The notes: generated by a model not told the origin, from the sequence alone. Positions 54,607-63,230 are shown, counted from the first letter of the stretch. The stretch is 64,000 bases of DNA from Pseudomonas sp. R28(2017) (GCF_002112505.1 NZ_NEHW01000002.1:434001-498000), one strand, 5' to 3'. Made by a program: numbers and translations.

Positions 54607-55191
54607 TCAATGACGGTGTTCGCGGGTGACCCCGGCGTCGTAGTGGCTGACCACTTGCTGCCAGCCGGCGGCGATCAGTGCGGCCTGGCCCAGGTCGTCA
54701 GGGCGCAAGGCGGTGCTGTCGCGGCGCAGCCAGACGTCGACCTCGGCACTGCCCGCGTCGGGCAGGATCAGCAGGAAGCTGCCCGCCACGTGCGGCGCCT
54801 GGCTGCGGCCCAGGTAGGCGCCGCTCGGCAGCCATTGCCACTGGTGGTTGCCACGGCTCTGGCTGCCGGCATCGGCCACGAACGGCGGCAAGCCTTCCTC
54901 GGCCAGGGCTTCGACGCTGGGTGTGGCAGCGCTTTCTTCACGCAGCAGCTGGATCTCGTCGAACGCCACGCGCAGGTCGGTGTAGATGCCTTGTTCGGCA
55001 GCGGTGAGGTCGCGACGGGCGTCGATCTGGTGGGCGGCGATGGCCTGTTCGTCCTCGCGTTCGCCGCGCAGCAGCACCACGCTGGCGGCGAGGGCGACGA
55101 TCATCAGGCTGACCAGCAGCACGTAGAGGGTTTCGTGCCCGGCGCCGGCCGGGCGCACCACCTGGGTGTGGCTCATGGCTGGGCTGCTCAT
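54607..55191 (-). CDS. fpvK: FpvK, membrane-anchored periplasmic protein (DUF6162)
   Basis: This is a 194-residue protein with one N-terminal membrane helix (LYVLLVSLMIVALAASVVLL) and a periplasmic part, ending in a His-rich tail (VSHYDAGVTREHRH) that could touch metal. It matches the FpvK position between the small FpvJ and FpvC genes, and DUF6162 by length. It is thought to form an inner-membrane complex with FpvG, FpvH and FpvJ. A later ATG (MSHTQVV) is an alternative start. Confidence 0.82.
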   Translation of the reverse strand: MSSPAMSHTQVVRPAGAGHETLYVLLVSLMIVALAASVVLLRGEREDEQAIAAHQIDARRDLTAAEQGIYTDLRVAFDEIQLLREESAATPSVEALAEEGLPPFVADAGSQSRGNHQWQWLPSGAYLGRSQAPHVAGSFLLILPDAGSAEVDVWLRRDSTALRPDDLGQAALIAAGWQQVVSHYDAGVTREHRH

Positions 55192-55508
55192 GGTTGCGCG
55201 ATGTCGGCGTGGTCGACTTCCACGACATGGCCAGGGCCTGCGTCGAACAGTACGTAGAACTCACCGTCGGGGCGCTTGAAGGTCAGGCTCGAGTCGTCAC
55301 CGAGCTTGCCGCCGACCAACACCTGTTCGTCGTAGCCGATCACGTCGAGGGTCACCCCGGGCGCGCCGCTGCCATCGGAAAAACCGCCGGTGCATTTCAC
55401 CTGACCGCCCGTGACCTCTTCACACTCGCACATCGGGTTGTGGGCCAGGGCCGGGCCTGCGGCCAGTACCAGCAAGGGCAGGGCGAGCTTGCGTATCAGC
55501 TGTTTCAT
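55188..55508 (-). CDS. fpvJ: FpvJ, small periplasmic protein
   Basis: This is a 106-residue exported protein. KLALPLLVLAAGPALAHNP is a signal peptide with cleavage likely after ALA. The mature part begins with HNPMCECEEVTGGQVKCTGGFSDG, whose three Cys and one His could bind iron, then a small beta-rich domain. In the P. aeruginosa locus FpvJ takes part in regulating or assisting ferripyoverdine reduction by FpvG. Start and stop overlap those of its neighbours by 4 bp. Confidence 0.85.
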   Translation of the reverse strand: MKQLIRKLALPLLVLAAGPALAHNPMCECEEVTGGQVKCTGGFSDGSGAPGVTLDVIGYDEQVLVGGKLGDDSSLTFKRPDGEFYVLFDAGPGHVVEVDHADIAQP

Positions 55509-56044
55509 GGTTTGCCTCCTTGTGTTTCGAGCCAGGCCACAGTGGCCGGCGAAGCCTTGGCCAAGGGCACGGATGCCTGGTGCAGGCTGCCGTCCCAGCC
55601 TTCGAGGGTGATCCAGATCTGCGCATCGGTGCGGGTGCGCGGTGGTATTGGCAGGTTGGTGACCATGCGGTACGGCGCGCCGAAGAAAATGCTGCCGGCG
55701 GCGCGCAGGCTGCGCGGCTTGCCGATGCGCAGGTAGACCGCCTTGACCTCGTTGACGCAGGCCTTGCACAGCGCCGCGTTGAACAGCTTGAAGTGGCCGG
55801 CGGGGCCATCGGCGCGCGGGGCTTCATTGCGCAGTTCGGCGAGGTCGAGGCTGTAGGGGCCGACCTGAATGCCGCTGATCGGATGCGCGCCGAGCCCGGC
55901 GTCACCACGGAACAGCCTGACGTCGGCGAAGTACTTGGGCATGAAGCCCAGGGGGATGAGGATCAGCAGGATGTTCAGGTGGAAGCGCCACTTCAGCCAC
56001 CATTGCTTGAGTGGGCGGGCGGGCACGGCGTGGGCCTGGCTCAT
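55505..56044 (-). CDS. fpvH: FpvH, inner-membrane protein
   Basis: This is a 179-residue protein with one N-terminal membrane helix (FHLNILLILIPLGFMPKYFA) and a beta-rich periplasmic domain. The pair of cysteines in NAALCKACVNEVKAVYLRIG (C-x-x-C) could serve in redox or metal binding. It occupies the fpvH position after fpvG and overlaps both neighbours by 4 bp. FpvH supports the iron-reducing step in the P. aeruginosa system. Confidence 0.85.
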   Translation of the reverse strand: MSQAHAVPARPLKQWWLKWRFHLNILLILIPLGFMPKYFADVRLFRGDAGLGAHPISGIQVGPYSLDLAELRNEAPRADGPAGHFKLFNAALCKACVNEVKAVYLRIGKPRSLRAAGSIFFGAPYRMVTNLPIPPRTRTDAQIWITLEGWDGSLHQASVPLAKASPATVAWLETQGGKP

Positions 56045-57234
56045 GGGCGGGCCTCCAGGGTGGTTTCACGGTTTGCGCTGCGGGGCGCGCGTTCGCTGCG
56101 CTTGAGCGCGGCGGCGGTGGCCTGGGCGGTGCGTTTGGTCCAGATCAGCAGGCCACTGAACACCATCAGGGTCAGGATCAGGCCGAAGAAGAACCACACC
56201 AGCTTGATCGGCAGGCCGCCGAAATCGCCGGTGTGCAGCGGGCGCATGGACTCGGTGACGAACTCCAGGGCCGAGCGGTCGCTGAGCAGGAACTGGCTGT
56301 CGACCTGGCGGGTATAGGGGTTGACCGAAGCGCTCTGGAACATCAGCGGGTACCAGCCACGCCCGCCCATCTCGATGTGGCTGTAGGCGGTGGCCGGCAA
56401 CGAAATGGAGGTGATGTCCAGGTTCGGGATGGCCAGGCCGGCGATGCGCGCGGCCTCATCCAGGTCGATGCGTGGCACCGGGCTGCCATCGACCGACTGT
56501 GGCACCTGCTCACGGGCGATCACCGGCACGATCGGCTCGCTGGAAATGGTGATGTGGTTGTCGGCCAGGATCGCCCTGATCAGGAACCAGATGCTGGTGA
56601 TGGAAATGACCGCGATGAACCAGATCGACCAGACCCCGGCCAGGCGGTGCAGGTCGCCCCAGAAAATGCGCGCGCCATGGCCGGTGCGTACCGGTTTGAA
56701 GAACCCTTTCCAGAACTTCTTGTACACCACCAGGCCGGTCACCAGCGACGCCAGCATCGGCAGCCCGAGCAGCGACACCATGTACCAGCCCCAGCTGAAA
56801 CCATGGGTGAAAGGCACCAGCCACCAGCCATGCAGGGCCCGGGTGAAGGCTTCGAAGTTGAAGTCCGGCATCTTGCCCTGGATCGCCCCGGTGTACGGGT
56901 TCACGTACAGCATCGGGCTGGAGCCATCGGCGTAGGTGACCCGGGCGGTCAGGGCAAAGTGCGAACCATCCGGCTGGCTCAGCGAGTTCACTGCCATGTC
57001 CGGCTCGGCCTTGTTCAATGCATCGAGCACTTGCTGGAAGCTCAGGCGTTCGGCGTTGTCGTCGGGCTTGCTGGCACGCACGTCGGGGTTGGCCAGCCAG
57101 ACGATCTCCTGGCTGACCACGGCCAGCATGCCGGTGAAGCAGACGATCAGCACGAAGAACCAGATCGGCAGGGCGAGCCAGCTGTGGACCAGGAACCACA
57201 GCTTGGACTTGGATTTTTTCGGTGATTTGGCCAT
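56041..57234 (-). CDS. fpvG: FpvG, inner-membrane ferripyoverdine reductase (PepSY)
   Basis: This is a 397-residue PepSY-associated membrane protein with four main hydrophobic segments: WLALPIWFFVLIVCFTGMLAVVS, WGWYMVSLLGLPMLASLVTGLVVY, WSIWFIAVISITSIWFLI and LVWFFFGLILTLMVFSGLLIW. The PepSY repeats lie between them in the periplasm. His residues near the helices (for example KLWFLVHSWLALP and WGDLHRLAGVWSI) would bind heme, as in the family of ferric reductases. It is the first gene of the operon; a Fur-box-like site lies about 65 bp upstream. It reduces Fe(III)-pyoverdine in the periplasm so that iron is set free and pyoverdine recycled. Confidence 0.92.
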   Translation of the reverse strand: MAKSPKKSKSKLWFLVHSWLALPIWFFVLIVCFTGMLAVVSQEIVWLANPDVRASKPDDNAERLSFQQVLDALNKAEPDMAVNSLSQPDGSHFALTARVTYADGSSPMLYVNPYTGAIQGKMPDFNFEAFTRALHGWWLVPFTHGFSWGWYMVSLLGLPMLASLVTGLVVYKKFWKGFFKPVRTGHGARIFWGDLHRLAGVWSIWFIAVISITSIWFLIRAILADNHITISSEPIVPVIAREQVPQSVDGSPVPRIDLDEAARIAGLAIPNLDITSISLPATAYSHIEMGGRGWYPLMFQSASVNPYTRQVDSQFLLSDRSALEFVTESMRPLHTGDFGGLPIKLVWFFFGLILTLMVFSGLLIWTKRTAQATAAALKRSERAPRSANRETTLEARP

Positions 57235-57298
57235 CGGTCAGTCTTCTGAAAAAGGGGCGAGCACAGGCCCAACCAAAGAGGGCTGTTATTCAAAAGAC

Positions 57299-57316
57299 GA
57301 ATGAGAATGAAAATCC
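57299..57316 (-). promoter_or_regulatory. Fur box upstream of the fpv operon
   Basis: On the minus strand the sequence GATTTTCATTCTCATTCG shows three hexamer-like NAT(A/T)AT units as in Fur sites. It lies 65-82 bp upstream of the fpvG start, where Fur would repress the operon when iron is plentiful. The match is by eye. Confidence 0.6.
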
Positions 57317-57402
57317 TGCCAGATTAAGTGCAAGCAAATGTTTCAGGGCGCAAATGACGACAGGGCGCCCATGGCGCCCTGTCGGTCGGGTTGCAGCATC
57401 AA

Positions 57403-58737
57403 TCAGGCACTGGTCAGGGCCACGGGGGGTTGTGCCTTGCCCTGCTGGCGAGCCAGGTCGTGGTACAGCGCCTGGCCGATTTCTGCGGCACGGGAGGGCA
57501 GAACCGACAGCAAGGTGTCACTGAGGCCATGGCTGTTTTCACAGAAGCCTTGCAGGTACACCGACGCCTGCAGGTCCGCGCTGGCCAGGACCCGGTAGTT
57601 GCGGTCTACGCTGAAGTCTTCCACGTAGTTCGCCAGCGGTGCGAGCAGGTCGCGGTGCGAGCGGCGTTCGTAGCCGGTGGCGAGAATCACCGCGTCGTAG
57701 CGGTGAGTCTGCTGTTGGCCGGTGGCCAGGTCGCGCAGGGTCAGTTCGATGCCGTCGCGGGTGGCCACCACGGCTTCCACCTGCCGCCGGCACAGCACGT
57801 TGTGGCGGAACTGGTGGGCGACCTTCTGCCGGTAGAGGATGCCGTAGATGCGCTCGATCAGGTCGAGGTCGACCACCGAATAGTTGGTGTTGTGGTACTC
57901 GCCGAGCAACTTGGCACGTTGGTCGGCCGGCTCGTTGTAGACCAGGTCGGTGTAGTCCGGGGAGAAGATCTCGTTGACGAACGGGCTGTCATCGGCCGGT
58001 TTGAGGGCGGAGCCGCGCAGCACCATGTCGACCTTGACCGACGGGTAGCTGTCGTTGAGGTCGATGAATGCCTCGGCGGCGCTCTGGCCCGAGCCGATCA
58101 CCGCGATACGCATCGGCTTGCCGGCCGTGCACGGCAGTTTGTTCAGGCTGCTCAGGTACTGGGAGTGGTGGAACACCCGTGGATCGTCCTTGAACGCGCC
58201 GAACTTTTCGGGAATCTTCGGGGTGCCGCCGCTGCCGACCACCACCGAGCGGGTGCGCCGGCTGAATTCCCGGCCCTGCGCATCGCGCGAGACCAGGCGC
58301 AGGTGCTCGACCCGCCCGGCCTTCACTTCAGGCTCGATGCGCAGCACTTCCTCGCCATACACGGCCTGGGTGGCGAAATGTTCGGCGGCCCAGCGCAGGT
58401 AGTCGTTGTACTCCAGGCGGCAGGGGTAGAACGTGCCAAGGTTGATGAAGTCGGCCAGGCGCTGCTTCTGGTGCAGGTAGTTGACGAAGCTGTACGGGCT
58501 GGTCGGGTTGCGCAGCGAGACCAGGTCCTTGAGGAACGAGATCTGCAGTTCGCTCTGGGTGGCCAGGGTTTCGCCGTGCCAGCGGTATTCCTTCTGCTTG
58601 TCGATGAACAGCGCATCGAGGGCGTGGCCCTGGCTTTGCGCGAGTTCTTCCAGGGCGATGGCCAGGGCCAGGTTGGACGGGCCGAAGCCCACGCCGATCA
58701 GGTCCTTGATAGTTTCCGGGTGTGCAGACTGGCTCAT
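57403..58737 (-). CDS. pvdA: L-ornithine N5-monooxygenase of pyoverdine synthesis
   Basis: This is a 444-residue flavin monooxygenase. FAD site DLIGVGFGPSNLALAIALEELAQ; then FLKDLVSLRNPTSPYSFVNYLHQKQRL, strongly conserved in PvdA/SidA; NADPH site IAVIGSGQSAAEAFIDL; and the ATGYE element VILATGYERRSHRD. It makes N5-hydroxyornithine, which is then formylated or acylated as an iron-binding residue of pyoverdine. The start at MSQSAHPE fits family length; 48 further open codons upstream contain the promoter. An exact PvdS box lies 75-100 bp upstream. Confidence 0.96.
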   Translation of the reverse strand: MSQSAHPETIKDLIGVGFGPSNLALAIALEELAQSQGHALDALFIDKQKEYRWHGETLATQSELQISFLKDLVSLRNPTSPYSFVNYLHQKQRLADFINLGTFYPCRLEYNDYLRWAAEHFATQAVYGEEVLRIEPEVKAGRVEHLRLVSRDAQGREFSRRTRSVVVGSGGTPKIPEKFGAFKDDPRVFHHSQYLSSLNKLPCTAGKPMRIAVIGSGQSAAEAFIDLNDSYPSVKVDMVLRGSALKPADDSPFVNEIFSPDYTDLVYNEPADQRAKLLGEYHNTNYSVVDLDLIERIYGILYRQKVAHQFRHNVLCRRQVEAVVATRDGIELTLRDLATGQQQTHRYDAVILATGYERRSHRDLLAPLANYVEDFSVDRNYRVLASADLQASVYLQGFCENSHGLSDTLLSVLPSRAAEIGQALYHDLARQQGKAQPPVALTSA

Positions 58738-58811
58738 GGCTGCGATTCCATAATGGGTCGAATGTGGGCGCATGCCGGGGCTCCGGCGCCTGCGCTTGTA
58801 CATTGGGTGGA

Positions 58812-58835
58812 ACGAGCCAGTGGAAGGGGAATTTA
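58812..58835 (-). promoter_or_regulatory. PvdS (iron starvation) promoter box of pvdA
   Basis: On the minus strand TAAAT (58831-58835), 16 bases, then CGT (58812-58814) matches the TAAAT-N16-CGT iron-starvation consensus exactly. It lies about 75 bp before the pvdA start, and also in the gap with the divergent FlxA-like gene. Confidence 0.88.
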
Positions 58836-58938
58836 CTGCCTGGGAGCGTGCCTGCGGCCAACCGGGCCTAAAGGTCTGCACCGGTCGGCCGATACGCAGG
58901 TCAACTCAAGGACCCATTGCAACGCAGGGAGAACGAAC

Positions 58939-59376
58939 ATGGTAGGTATTGCAGCAGTCAGCATCAGCAACGCTTCGGCCCAGGCGGCCAGCGTTTCGCA
59001 GGCCAGCGACACTGAAAAGACTGAATCGGGCAGCGCGACGTTGCAGGTGGACACCTCGAAGCTGCGTGGCGACGGCCAGGCCAAAGGCGCCGAGGGGGCG
59101 CAAGGCAGCGGTGGAAGTGAGGAGCCGTCACACATCAAGCAATTGCGCGAGATGATCAAGAAACTTCAGAAACAGTTGGCCGACGAGCAGAAACAACTGG
59201 CCATCCTGATGGCGCAGAAAACCGACGAAACCACCAAGCTCGCAGCAGTTACCGCCAAGCAGGCAAGCATCGCTACCATCAGTGGCGAGATCATGACGGC
59301 TACTGCGCAATTGCTGGAAGCGCTGCAGAAGTCAGGTGGCAGCAGTGCTGGCGGGATGGTCGATACCCAGGCCTGA
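58939..59376 (+). CDS. FlxA-like protein
   Basis: This 145-residue soluble protein has a central coiled coil (HIKQLREMIKKLQKQLADEQKQLAILMAQKTDE), the FlxA-like family feature. Ser/Ala/Gly-rich flexible ends flank it: a first 60 residues with SNASAQAASVSQASDTEKTESGS, and a C-terminal GGSSAGGMVDTQA. FlxA in E. coli is flagellum-linked, but its role here is unknown. AGGGAGAACGAAC precedes the ATG. It is divergent from pvdA. Confidence 0.8.
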   Translation: MVGIAAVSISNASAQAASVSQASDTEKTESGSATLQVDTSKLRGDGQAKGAEGAQGSGGSEEPSHIKQLREMIKKLQKQLADEQKQLAILMAQKTDETTKLAAVTAKQASIATISGEIMTATAQLLEALQKSGGSSAGGMVDTQA

Positions 59377-59396
59377 GGCCTGCCGCACGCGTCTGT

Positions 59397-59418
59397 GGGG
59401 GCGGGCAAGCCCGTCCCC
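59397..59418. terminator. Short GC-rich hairpin between FlxA-like gene and pbpG
   Basis: GGGGGCGGGC and GCCCGTCCCC (one mismatch, 2-base loop), a half REP unit, lies between the convergent genes. It may end transcription of both. Confidence 0.55.
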
Positions 59419-59438
59419 GATAGTTTGAAGGCCTCAGG

Positions 59439-60377
59439 TTATTCCGAGGCCAGGCGCCCCTTGTTGTGTTTGTCCGACTTGTACTGCATGGCCACAGCCG
59501 GTGCCGGCTTGGCTGCGCCGGTCTCCAGCCACTGGCGCATGCGGGTGGCGTCGGCGAAGTGGGTGTACTTGCCAAAGGCGTCGAGGATCACCATGGCCAC
59601 CGGGCGGTTGTCCATCTTGGTCAGCAGCACCAGGCAGTGGCCGGCCTCGTTGGTGAACCCCGTCTTGGTCAGGGTGATGTCCCAGTTGCTCTTGTTCACC
59701 AGGTGGTCGGTATTGCGGAAGCCCAGGGTGTAGTTGGGCTTGCGGAAGGCCACGGTCTTCTCACGGGTGGTCGACAGCTCGCTCAGCATCGGGTACTTGC
59801 GCGATGCCATCAGCAACTTGGCGAGGTCGTGGGCGGTGGAGACGTTCTGCGTCGACAGGCCGGTCGGCTCGACATAGCGGGTGTGCGCCATGCCCAGGCT
59901 GCGGGCCTTGGCGTTCATCGCCTTGATGAAGGCCGGGTAGCCGCCCGGGTAATGGTTGGCCAGGGTGGTGGCGGCGCGGTTTTCCGACGACATCAGGGTG
60001 ATCAGCAGGGTTTCCCGGCGGTTCAGCTCGCTGCCCAGACGCACGCGCGAGTACACACCTTTCATGTCCGGGTTGTTGGCGATGGTCATGGTGAGCATCT
60101 CATCCATGGGCAGCTTGGCATCCAGCACCACCATCGCCGTCATCAGTTTGGTTACCGAGGCAATGGGCACCACGCGGTCGGCATGGCTCGAATACAGTTC
60201 TTGATTGGTGTTCAGGTCGATCAGCAGGGCGCTGCCAGACGCCAGGTGCAGCTTGGACGGGTCACGTTGGACCTGGGCCGGGGGTTGTGCAGCAGCGGTC
60301 GACGGAAGGGTCGCAGTACCTGTGAGCAACAGCAGCAGGCTGAGGATGGACAGGGATGTTTTCACGTTGAGGCTCAC
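59439..60377 (-). CDS. pbpG: D-alanyl-D-alanine endopeptidase PbpG (PBP7)
   Basis: This is a 312-residue low-molecular-weight penicillin-binding protein with signal [22 protein letters not shown]. The active-site motifs are S74-V-T-K77 ([11 protein letters not shown]), S131-E-N133 (LMSSENRAA) and K238-T-G240 ([13 protein letters not shown]). These are typical of PbpG endopeptidases that cut D,D-cross-links in the cell wall, without the large C-terminal domain of PBP5. A GTG start is used; another GTG four codons later (VKTSLS) is equally possible. Confidence 0.92.
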   Translation of the reverse strand: MSLNVKTSLSILSLLLLLTGTATLPSTAAAQPPAQVQRDPSKLHLASGSALLIDLNTNQELYSSHADRVVPIASVTKLMTAMVVLDAKLPMDEMLTMTIANNPDMKGVYSRVRLGSELNRRETLLITLMSSENRAATTLANHYPGGYPAFIKAMNAKARSLGMAHTRYVEPTGLSTQNVSTAHDLAKLLMASRKYPMLSELSTTREKTVAFRKPNYTLGFRNTDHLVNKSNWDITLTKTGFTNEAGHCLVLLTKMDNRPVAMVILDAFGKYTHFADATRMRQWLETGAAKPAPAVAMQYKSDKHNKGRLASE

Positions 60378-60544
60378 TAAAAGTTGGTATGTCGTTGGCT
60401 GTGCAAGGGTTTTCCCCCAAAAAACCGGTGCATTCTGGAGTATGGCTGAACGCCTGTCGATTGCTCGTTGAGTCGACTGACAGAAATGAAAAAAGCTTCA
60501 TGCTGTATCGGTTTTCCTGCCTCCGTTCGTCGGTTCGTCCAGGC

Positions 60545-60571
60545 AAAAAAAGACCCGCCAGACGGCGGGTC
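60545..60571 (-). terminator. Rho-independent terminator
   Basis: On the minus strand, a stem of GACCCGCC/GGCGGGTC with a 4-base loop is followed by seven T. It lies 37 bp after the stop of the 60-residue gene at 60608 and shows that the gene forms its own unit. Confidence 0.9.
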
Positions 60572-60607
60572 AGAAGAGGCGTAGGGAGCAACGCACAACA
60601 AATTCGT

Positions 60608-60790
60608 TCAAGCGACCAGGCAATCGGCCTGAAGCTGTTCAGCCAGGGCCTGGGCCGAGGCACGGGTCGCCAGCGGGCCGCTGACGGCTTCGCCATTGCT
60701 GACCAGGTACCAGCAGGCCAGCAGGCCTTGCTCGCGCAGGGTGACGGGGACGGCAGTGCCGACGACGGACATGATCTGGATAGTGGCCAT
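60608..60790 (-). CDS. Small conserved hypothetical protein, 60 residues
   Basis: The sequence MATIQIMSVVGTAVPVTLRE is followed by QGLLACWYLVSNGEAVSGPLATRASAQALAEQLQADCLVA. The centre resembles a small SPOR- or GYF-like element (WYLVSNGEAVSGPLATRASA), a possible protein-binding fold. It is not a shadow of another gene: ACAGGAGGTCCCC is an excellent ribosome site and a strong terminator follows. No family name can be given. Confidence 0.75.
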   Translation of the reverse strand: MATIQIMSVVGTAVPVTLREQGLLACWYLVSNGEAVSGPLATRASAQALAEQLQADCLVA

Positions 60791-60884
60791 GGGGACCTCC
60801 TGTAAAACATGGCCCTACCTTACGCAGCAGCCAACAGGGTTTGAAATCAACTCGCTCAATAGTGCTCATCAGTTTTATCAACGG

Positions 60885-61226
60885 TCACCAGCGTGGCGGG
60901 CCGTAATACACCGGTGGCGGGCCATAGTAAGGGCGGTACGCTGGCGGCGGCGGTGCCGGCACATAGTACGGCTGGTAGTACACCGGCTGCGGCGGGGCCT
61001 GCACATACACGGGCGGTGGCCCATAGTAGGCAGGCTGGCGCTCCACGTAGACTGTGCGGTCGTGGCCGCCATACACCGTCGCCCCGACCACGGCCCCGAC
61101 CACGGCGGCGCCGAGCAGTGGGCCTGGGCCATACCAGCCATGGCCGCCGCCACCGTGGGCAGAGACCTGCCCGCTGATGGCCAGGGCACCGACCAGCAGG
61201 GCGATTCCGGGGAGATGACGGTTCAT
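60885..61226 (-). CDS. Exported Tyr/Pro-rich protein
   Basis: This is a 113-residue protein. MNRHLPGIALLVGALAISGQVSA is a signal peptide. A Gly-rich HGGGGHGWYGPGP stretch and a short hydrophobic, glycine-zipper-like segment (LLGAAVVGAVVGATVYGG) follow. The last half consists of loose YYGPPPVYV-type repeats. It is probably envelope-associated, of unknown function. GAGGAAGTCTC precedes the start; the open frame extends five codons upstream. Confidence 0.78.
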   Translation of the reverse strand: MNRHLPGIALLVGALAISGQVSAHGGGGHGWYGPGPLLGAAVVGAVVGATVYGGHDRTVYVERQPAYYGPPPVYVQAPPQPVYYQPYYVPAPPPPAYRPYYGPPPVYYGPPRW

Positions 61227-61387
61227 GAGACTTCCTCGCAAGGTAACCCCGCGCTTGGGGCCTTATTACTATGACTCCGGTCTCTGTAAGCCGAGCACAG
61301 GGAAACGGTAAAGGTTGTGTAAGGGACGACCGGTGGTTGCCTCTGGTACGCTGCACAAACGATTCAGTTATGAAAAAGGAGCAGGTT

Positions 61388-62209
61388 ATGGCGACAACTC
61401 CCAGCAGAGACACCGTGCTGTGCATTTCCCTGGCCGGGCGGCCTGGCACCTTCGGCGTGCGTTTTCATAATCACCTCTACCAGCAGCTCGGCCTGGACTA
61501 CTACTACAAGGCCATGAGCACCGATGACCTGCCGGCAGCGGTCGCAGGCATCCGCGCACTGGGCATTCGTGGCTGTGGCGTGTCGATGCCGTACAAGGAG
61601 GCCTGCATGGCGCTGGTCGATGAAATCGACCCGTCGGCGGCGGCGATCGAGTCGGTCAATACCTTGGTCAACAACGCTGGCCACCTGAAGGCCTACAACA
61701 CCGATTACCTGGCCGTGCGACAACTGCTCGAGGCGCACCAGGTCGACCCTGCCACCGCATTCGCCCTGCGCGGCAGTGGCGGCATGGCCAAGGCGGTAGC
61801 CAGTGCGTTGCGCGATGCAGGGTTCGGGGAAGGCATCATCGTTGCCCGCAACGAGCAGGCCGGGCGGCAGCTGGCGGATGTCTGCGGCTATCGCTGGGTG
61901 GCCGAGCTGGGTGACCTGTGCCCGCCGATGCTGGTGAACGTGACACCGATCGGCATGGCGGGTGGGCCGGATGCCGAGGAGCTGGCCTTCAGCGAAAACG
62001 CCATCGCGGCGGCCGAGCGGGTGTTCGACGTGGTGGCGATGCCGGCGCGCACGCCGTTGATCCAGCGGGCCGAGGCGCTGGGCAAGCCGGTGATTACCGG
62101 GCTGGAGGTGATTGCCCTGCAGGCGTTGGAGCAGTTCGTGCTGTACACCGGGGTACGGCCCAGCCGTGAACAGGTTGAAGCGGCGGTAGCCTTTGCACGC
62201 GATGTCTGA
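61388..62209 (+). CDS. Shikimate dehydrogenase-like protein (AroE family)
   Basis: This is a 273-residue AroE-fold enzyme with the SDH-like pattern of HI0607: LAGRPGTFGVRFHNHLYQQLGLDYYYKA, then GIRGCGVSMPYKEACMALVDEID with the catalytic Lys, and YNTDYLAVRQLL with the catalytic Asp. NADP-site LRGSGGMAKAVASAL follows, then VNVTPIGM. The Ser-Leu-Ser pair that binds shikimate carboxylate in true AroE is replaced near the start by CISLAGRP, so substrate may differ. AAAAAGGAGCAGGTT precedes the ATG. Confidence 0.87.
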   Translation: MATTPSRDTVLCISLAGRPGTFGVRFHNHLYQQLGLDYYYKAMSTDDLPAAVAGIRALGIRGCGVSMPYKEACMALVDEIDPSAAAIESVNTLVNNAGHLKAYNTDYLAVRQLLEAHQVDPATAFALRGSGGMAKAVASALRDAGFGEGIIVARNEQAGRQLADVCGYRWVAELGDLCPPMLVNVTPIGMAGGPDAEELAFSENAIAAAERVFDVVAMPARTPLIQRAEALGKPVITGLEVIALQALEQFVLYTGVRPSREQVEAAVAFARDV

Positions 62210-62224
62210 CTAACGCCGATCGCC

Positions 62225-62256
62225 TGTAGGAGCGGCCCGGCAAGGCCGCTCCTACA
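62225..62256. terminator. Perfect 13-bp hairpin between convergent genes
   Basis: TGTAGGAGCGGCC and GGCCGCTCCTACA enclose a six-base loop. This is a second kind of Pseudomonas intergenic palindrome, not related to the REP units elsewhere in the window. It lies between the AroE-like gene and the small gene at 62274 and probably ends both. Confidence 0.7.
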
Positions 62257-62273
62257 AGCTCCCGCGCAGGTCT

Positions 62274-62516
62274 TCAGAAGGCTTTGTGCCCTTTGTCCAG
62301 TTGCTCATCCACCAATGCCCGGCCATGGGCCAGCGATACATGCTGGGCATTCTCAAGGTCCGAGAAGAACTTCATCGGCATGGACATCCGCTTGCTGGTG
62401 TGCCCCTGTGGATCGGTGATCAGGCAACCGGCGGCGTAGGGCAGGGGGGAGTCGGGGTGGGGCATCACGCTGGCGGTGATGGTGTGGTCGCGGTATTCAC
62501 AGTGAAGAGATTGCAT
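62274..62516 (-). CDS. Small hypothetical protein, 80 residues
   Basis: The sequence begins MQSLHCEYRDHTITASVMPH, with PLPYAAGCLITDPQGHTSKRMSMPMKFFSDLENAQHVSLAHGRALVDEQLD after it. It looks like a small soluble alpha/beta protein; I do not know its family. AGGTAAAGGACG precedes the start. Its own hairpin downstream and sensible composition support that it is real. Confidence 0.7.
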   Translation of the reverse strand: MQSLHCEYRDHTITASVMPHPDSPLPYAAGCLITDPQGHTSKRMSMPMKFFSDLENAQHVSLAHGRALVDEQLDKGHKAF

Positions 62517-62613
62517 CGTCCTTTACCTCGCTGTGGCATGTGAAGCAGTTACCTTCATATACCACAGCAAGGGGCCAGGAGTTCCCGGCCCGACGAGCGC
62601 GAACGGGCGGCGG

Positions 62614-63141
62614 TCAGCCCTTCAGTTCGGTTGGCTGGATCACTTCGACCCAGTAACCGTCCGGGTCCTTGACGAAGGCCAGGTGATTCATGCGGCCGTC
62701 TTGCAGGCGCTTCTGGAACGGCACGTCGAGTGCCTCGAAACGGGCGCAGGCCTCGCGCACGTCCGGCACCGAAATGCAGATGTGGCCAAAGCCGCGTGGG
62801 TCGGTATTGCCGTTGTGGTAGGCGAAGTCGGCGTCGTTCTCGGTACCGTGGTTGTGGGTCAGTTCCAGCACGCCCGGGATCGACTTCATCCACTGGTGGC
62901 GCGCGGCGTCGTCGGCAGGGATCTGCGCCGGGTCGACCAAGGCCAGGAAGTACAGGCTGAAGGCCGCTTCAGGGAAGTCCCGCTTGTCGACCAGGCGGAA
63001 GCCCAGCACGCGGGTGTAGAAGTCCAGCGACTTCTCGATGTCCTTGACCCGCAGCATGGTGTGGTTGAAGACGAACTGGGCGGTGGCAGCGTCTGGCTGT
63101 GCGGTGACGCCAGGCAGGGTTTGCAGATCGTGCAGGCTCAT
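62614..63141 (-). CDS. gloA: Lactoylglutathione lyase (glyoxalase I)
   Basis: This 175-residue enzyme has the order of eukaryote-like GloA: QFVFNHTMLRVKDIEKSLDFYTRVLGFRLVDKRDFPEAAFSLYFLALVD; LELTHNHGTENDADFAYHNGN; GFGHICISVPDV; FVKDPDGYWVEVIQP. The metal ligands are the Glu/His residues of VLELTHNHG, GFGHI and YWVEV plus NHTMLRV. It makes lactoylglutathione from methylglyoxal and glutathione. The long form is usually zinc-dependent. The start at MSLHDLQT follows GGAGTACCC; 19 further open codons upstream are unlikely. Confidence 0.95.
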   Translation of the reverse strand: MSLHDLQTLPGVTAQPDAATAQFVFNHTMLRVKDIEKSLDFYTRVLGFRLVDKRDFPEAAFSLYFLALVDPAQIPADDAARHQWMKSIPGVLELTHNHGTENDADFAYHNGNTDPRGFGHICISVPDVREACARFEALDVPFQKRLQDGRMNHLAFVKDPDGYWVEVIQPTELKG

Positions 63142-63230
63142 GGGTACTCCAGAGACGGGGCCGGCAACCAGGTGCCGGCGAAACAGACAGGGGGCCATGA
63201 TACGGCAGTGAAGCGTTTGCGCAAATGAAA

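Noticed and set aside
57391..58938. Upstream extension of the FlxA-like frame over pvdA
   Set aside because: The frame is open for 500 more codons only because it is antisense to pvdA; the ribosome site supports the start at 58939.
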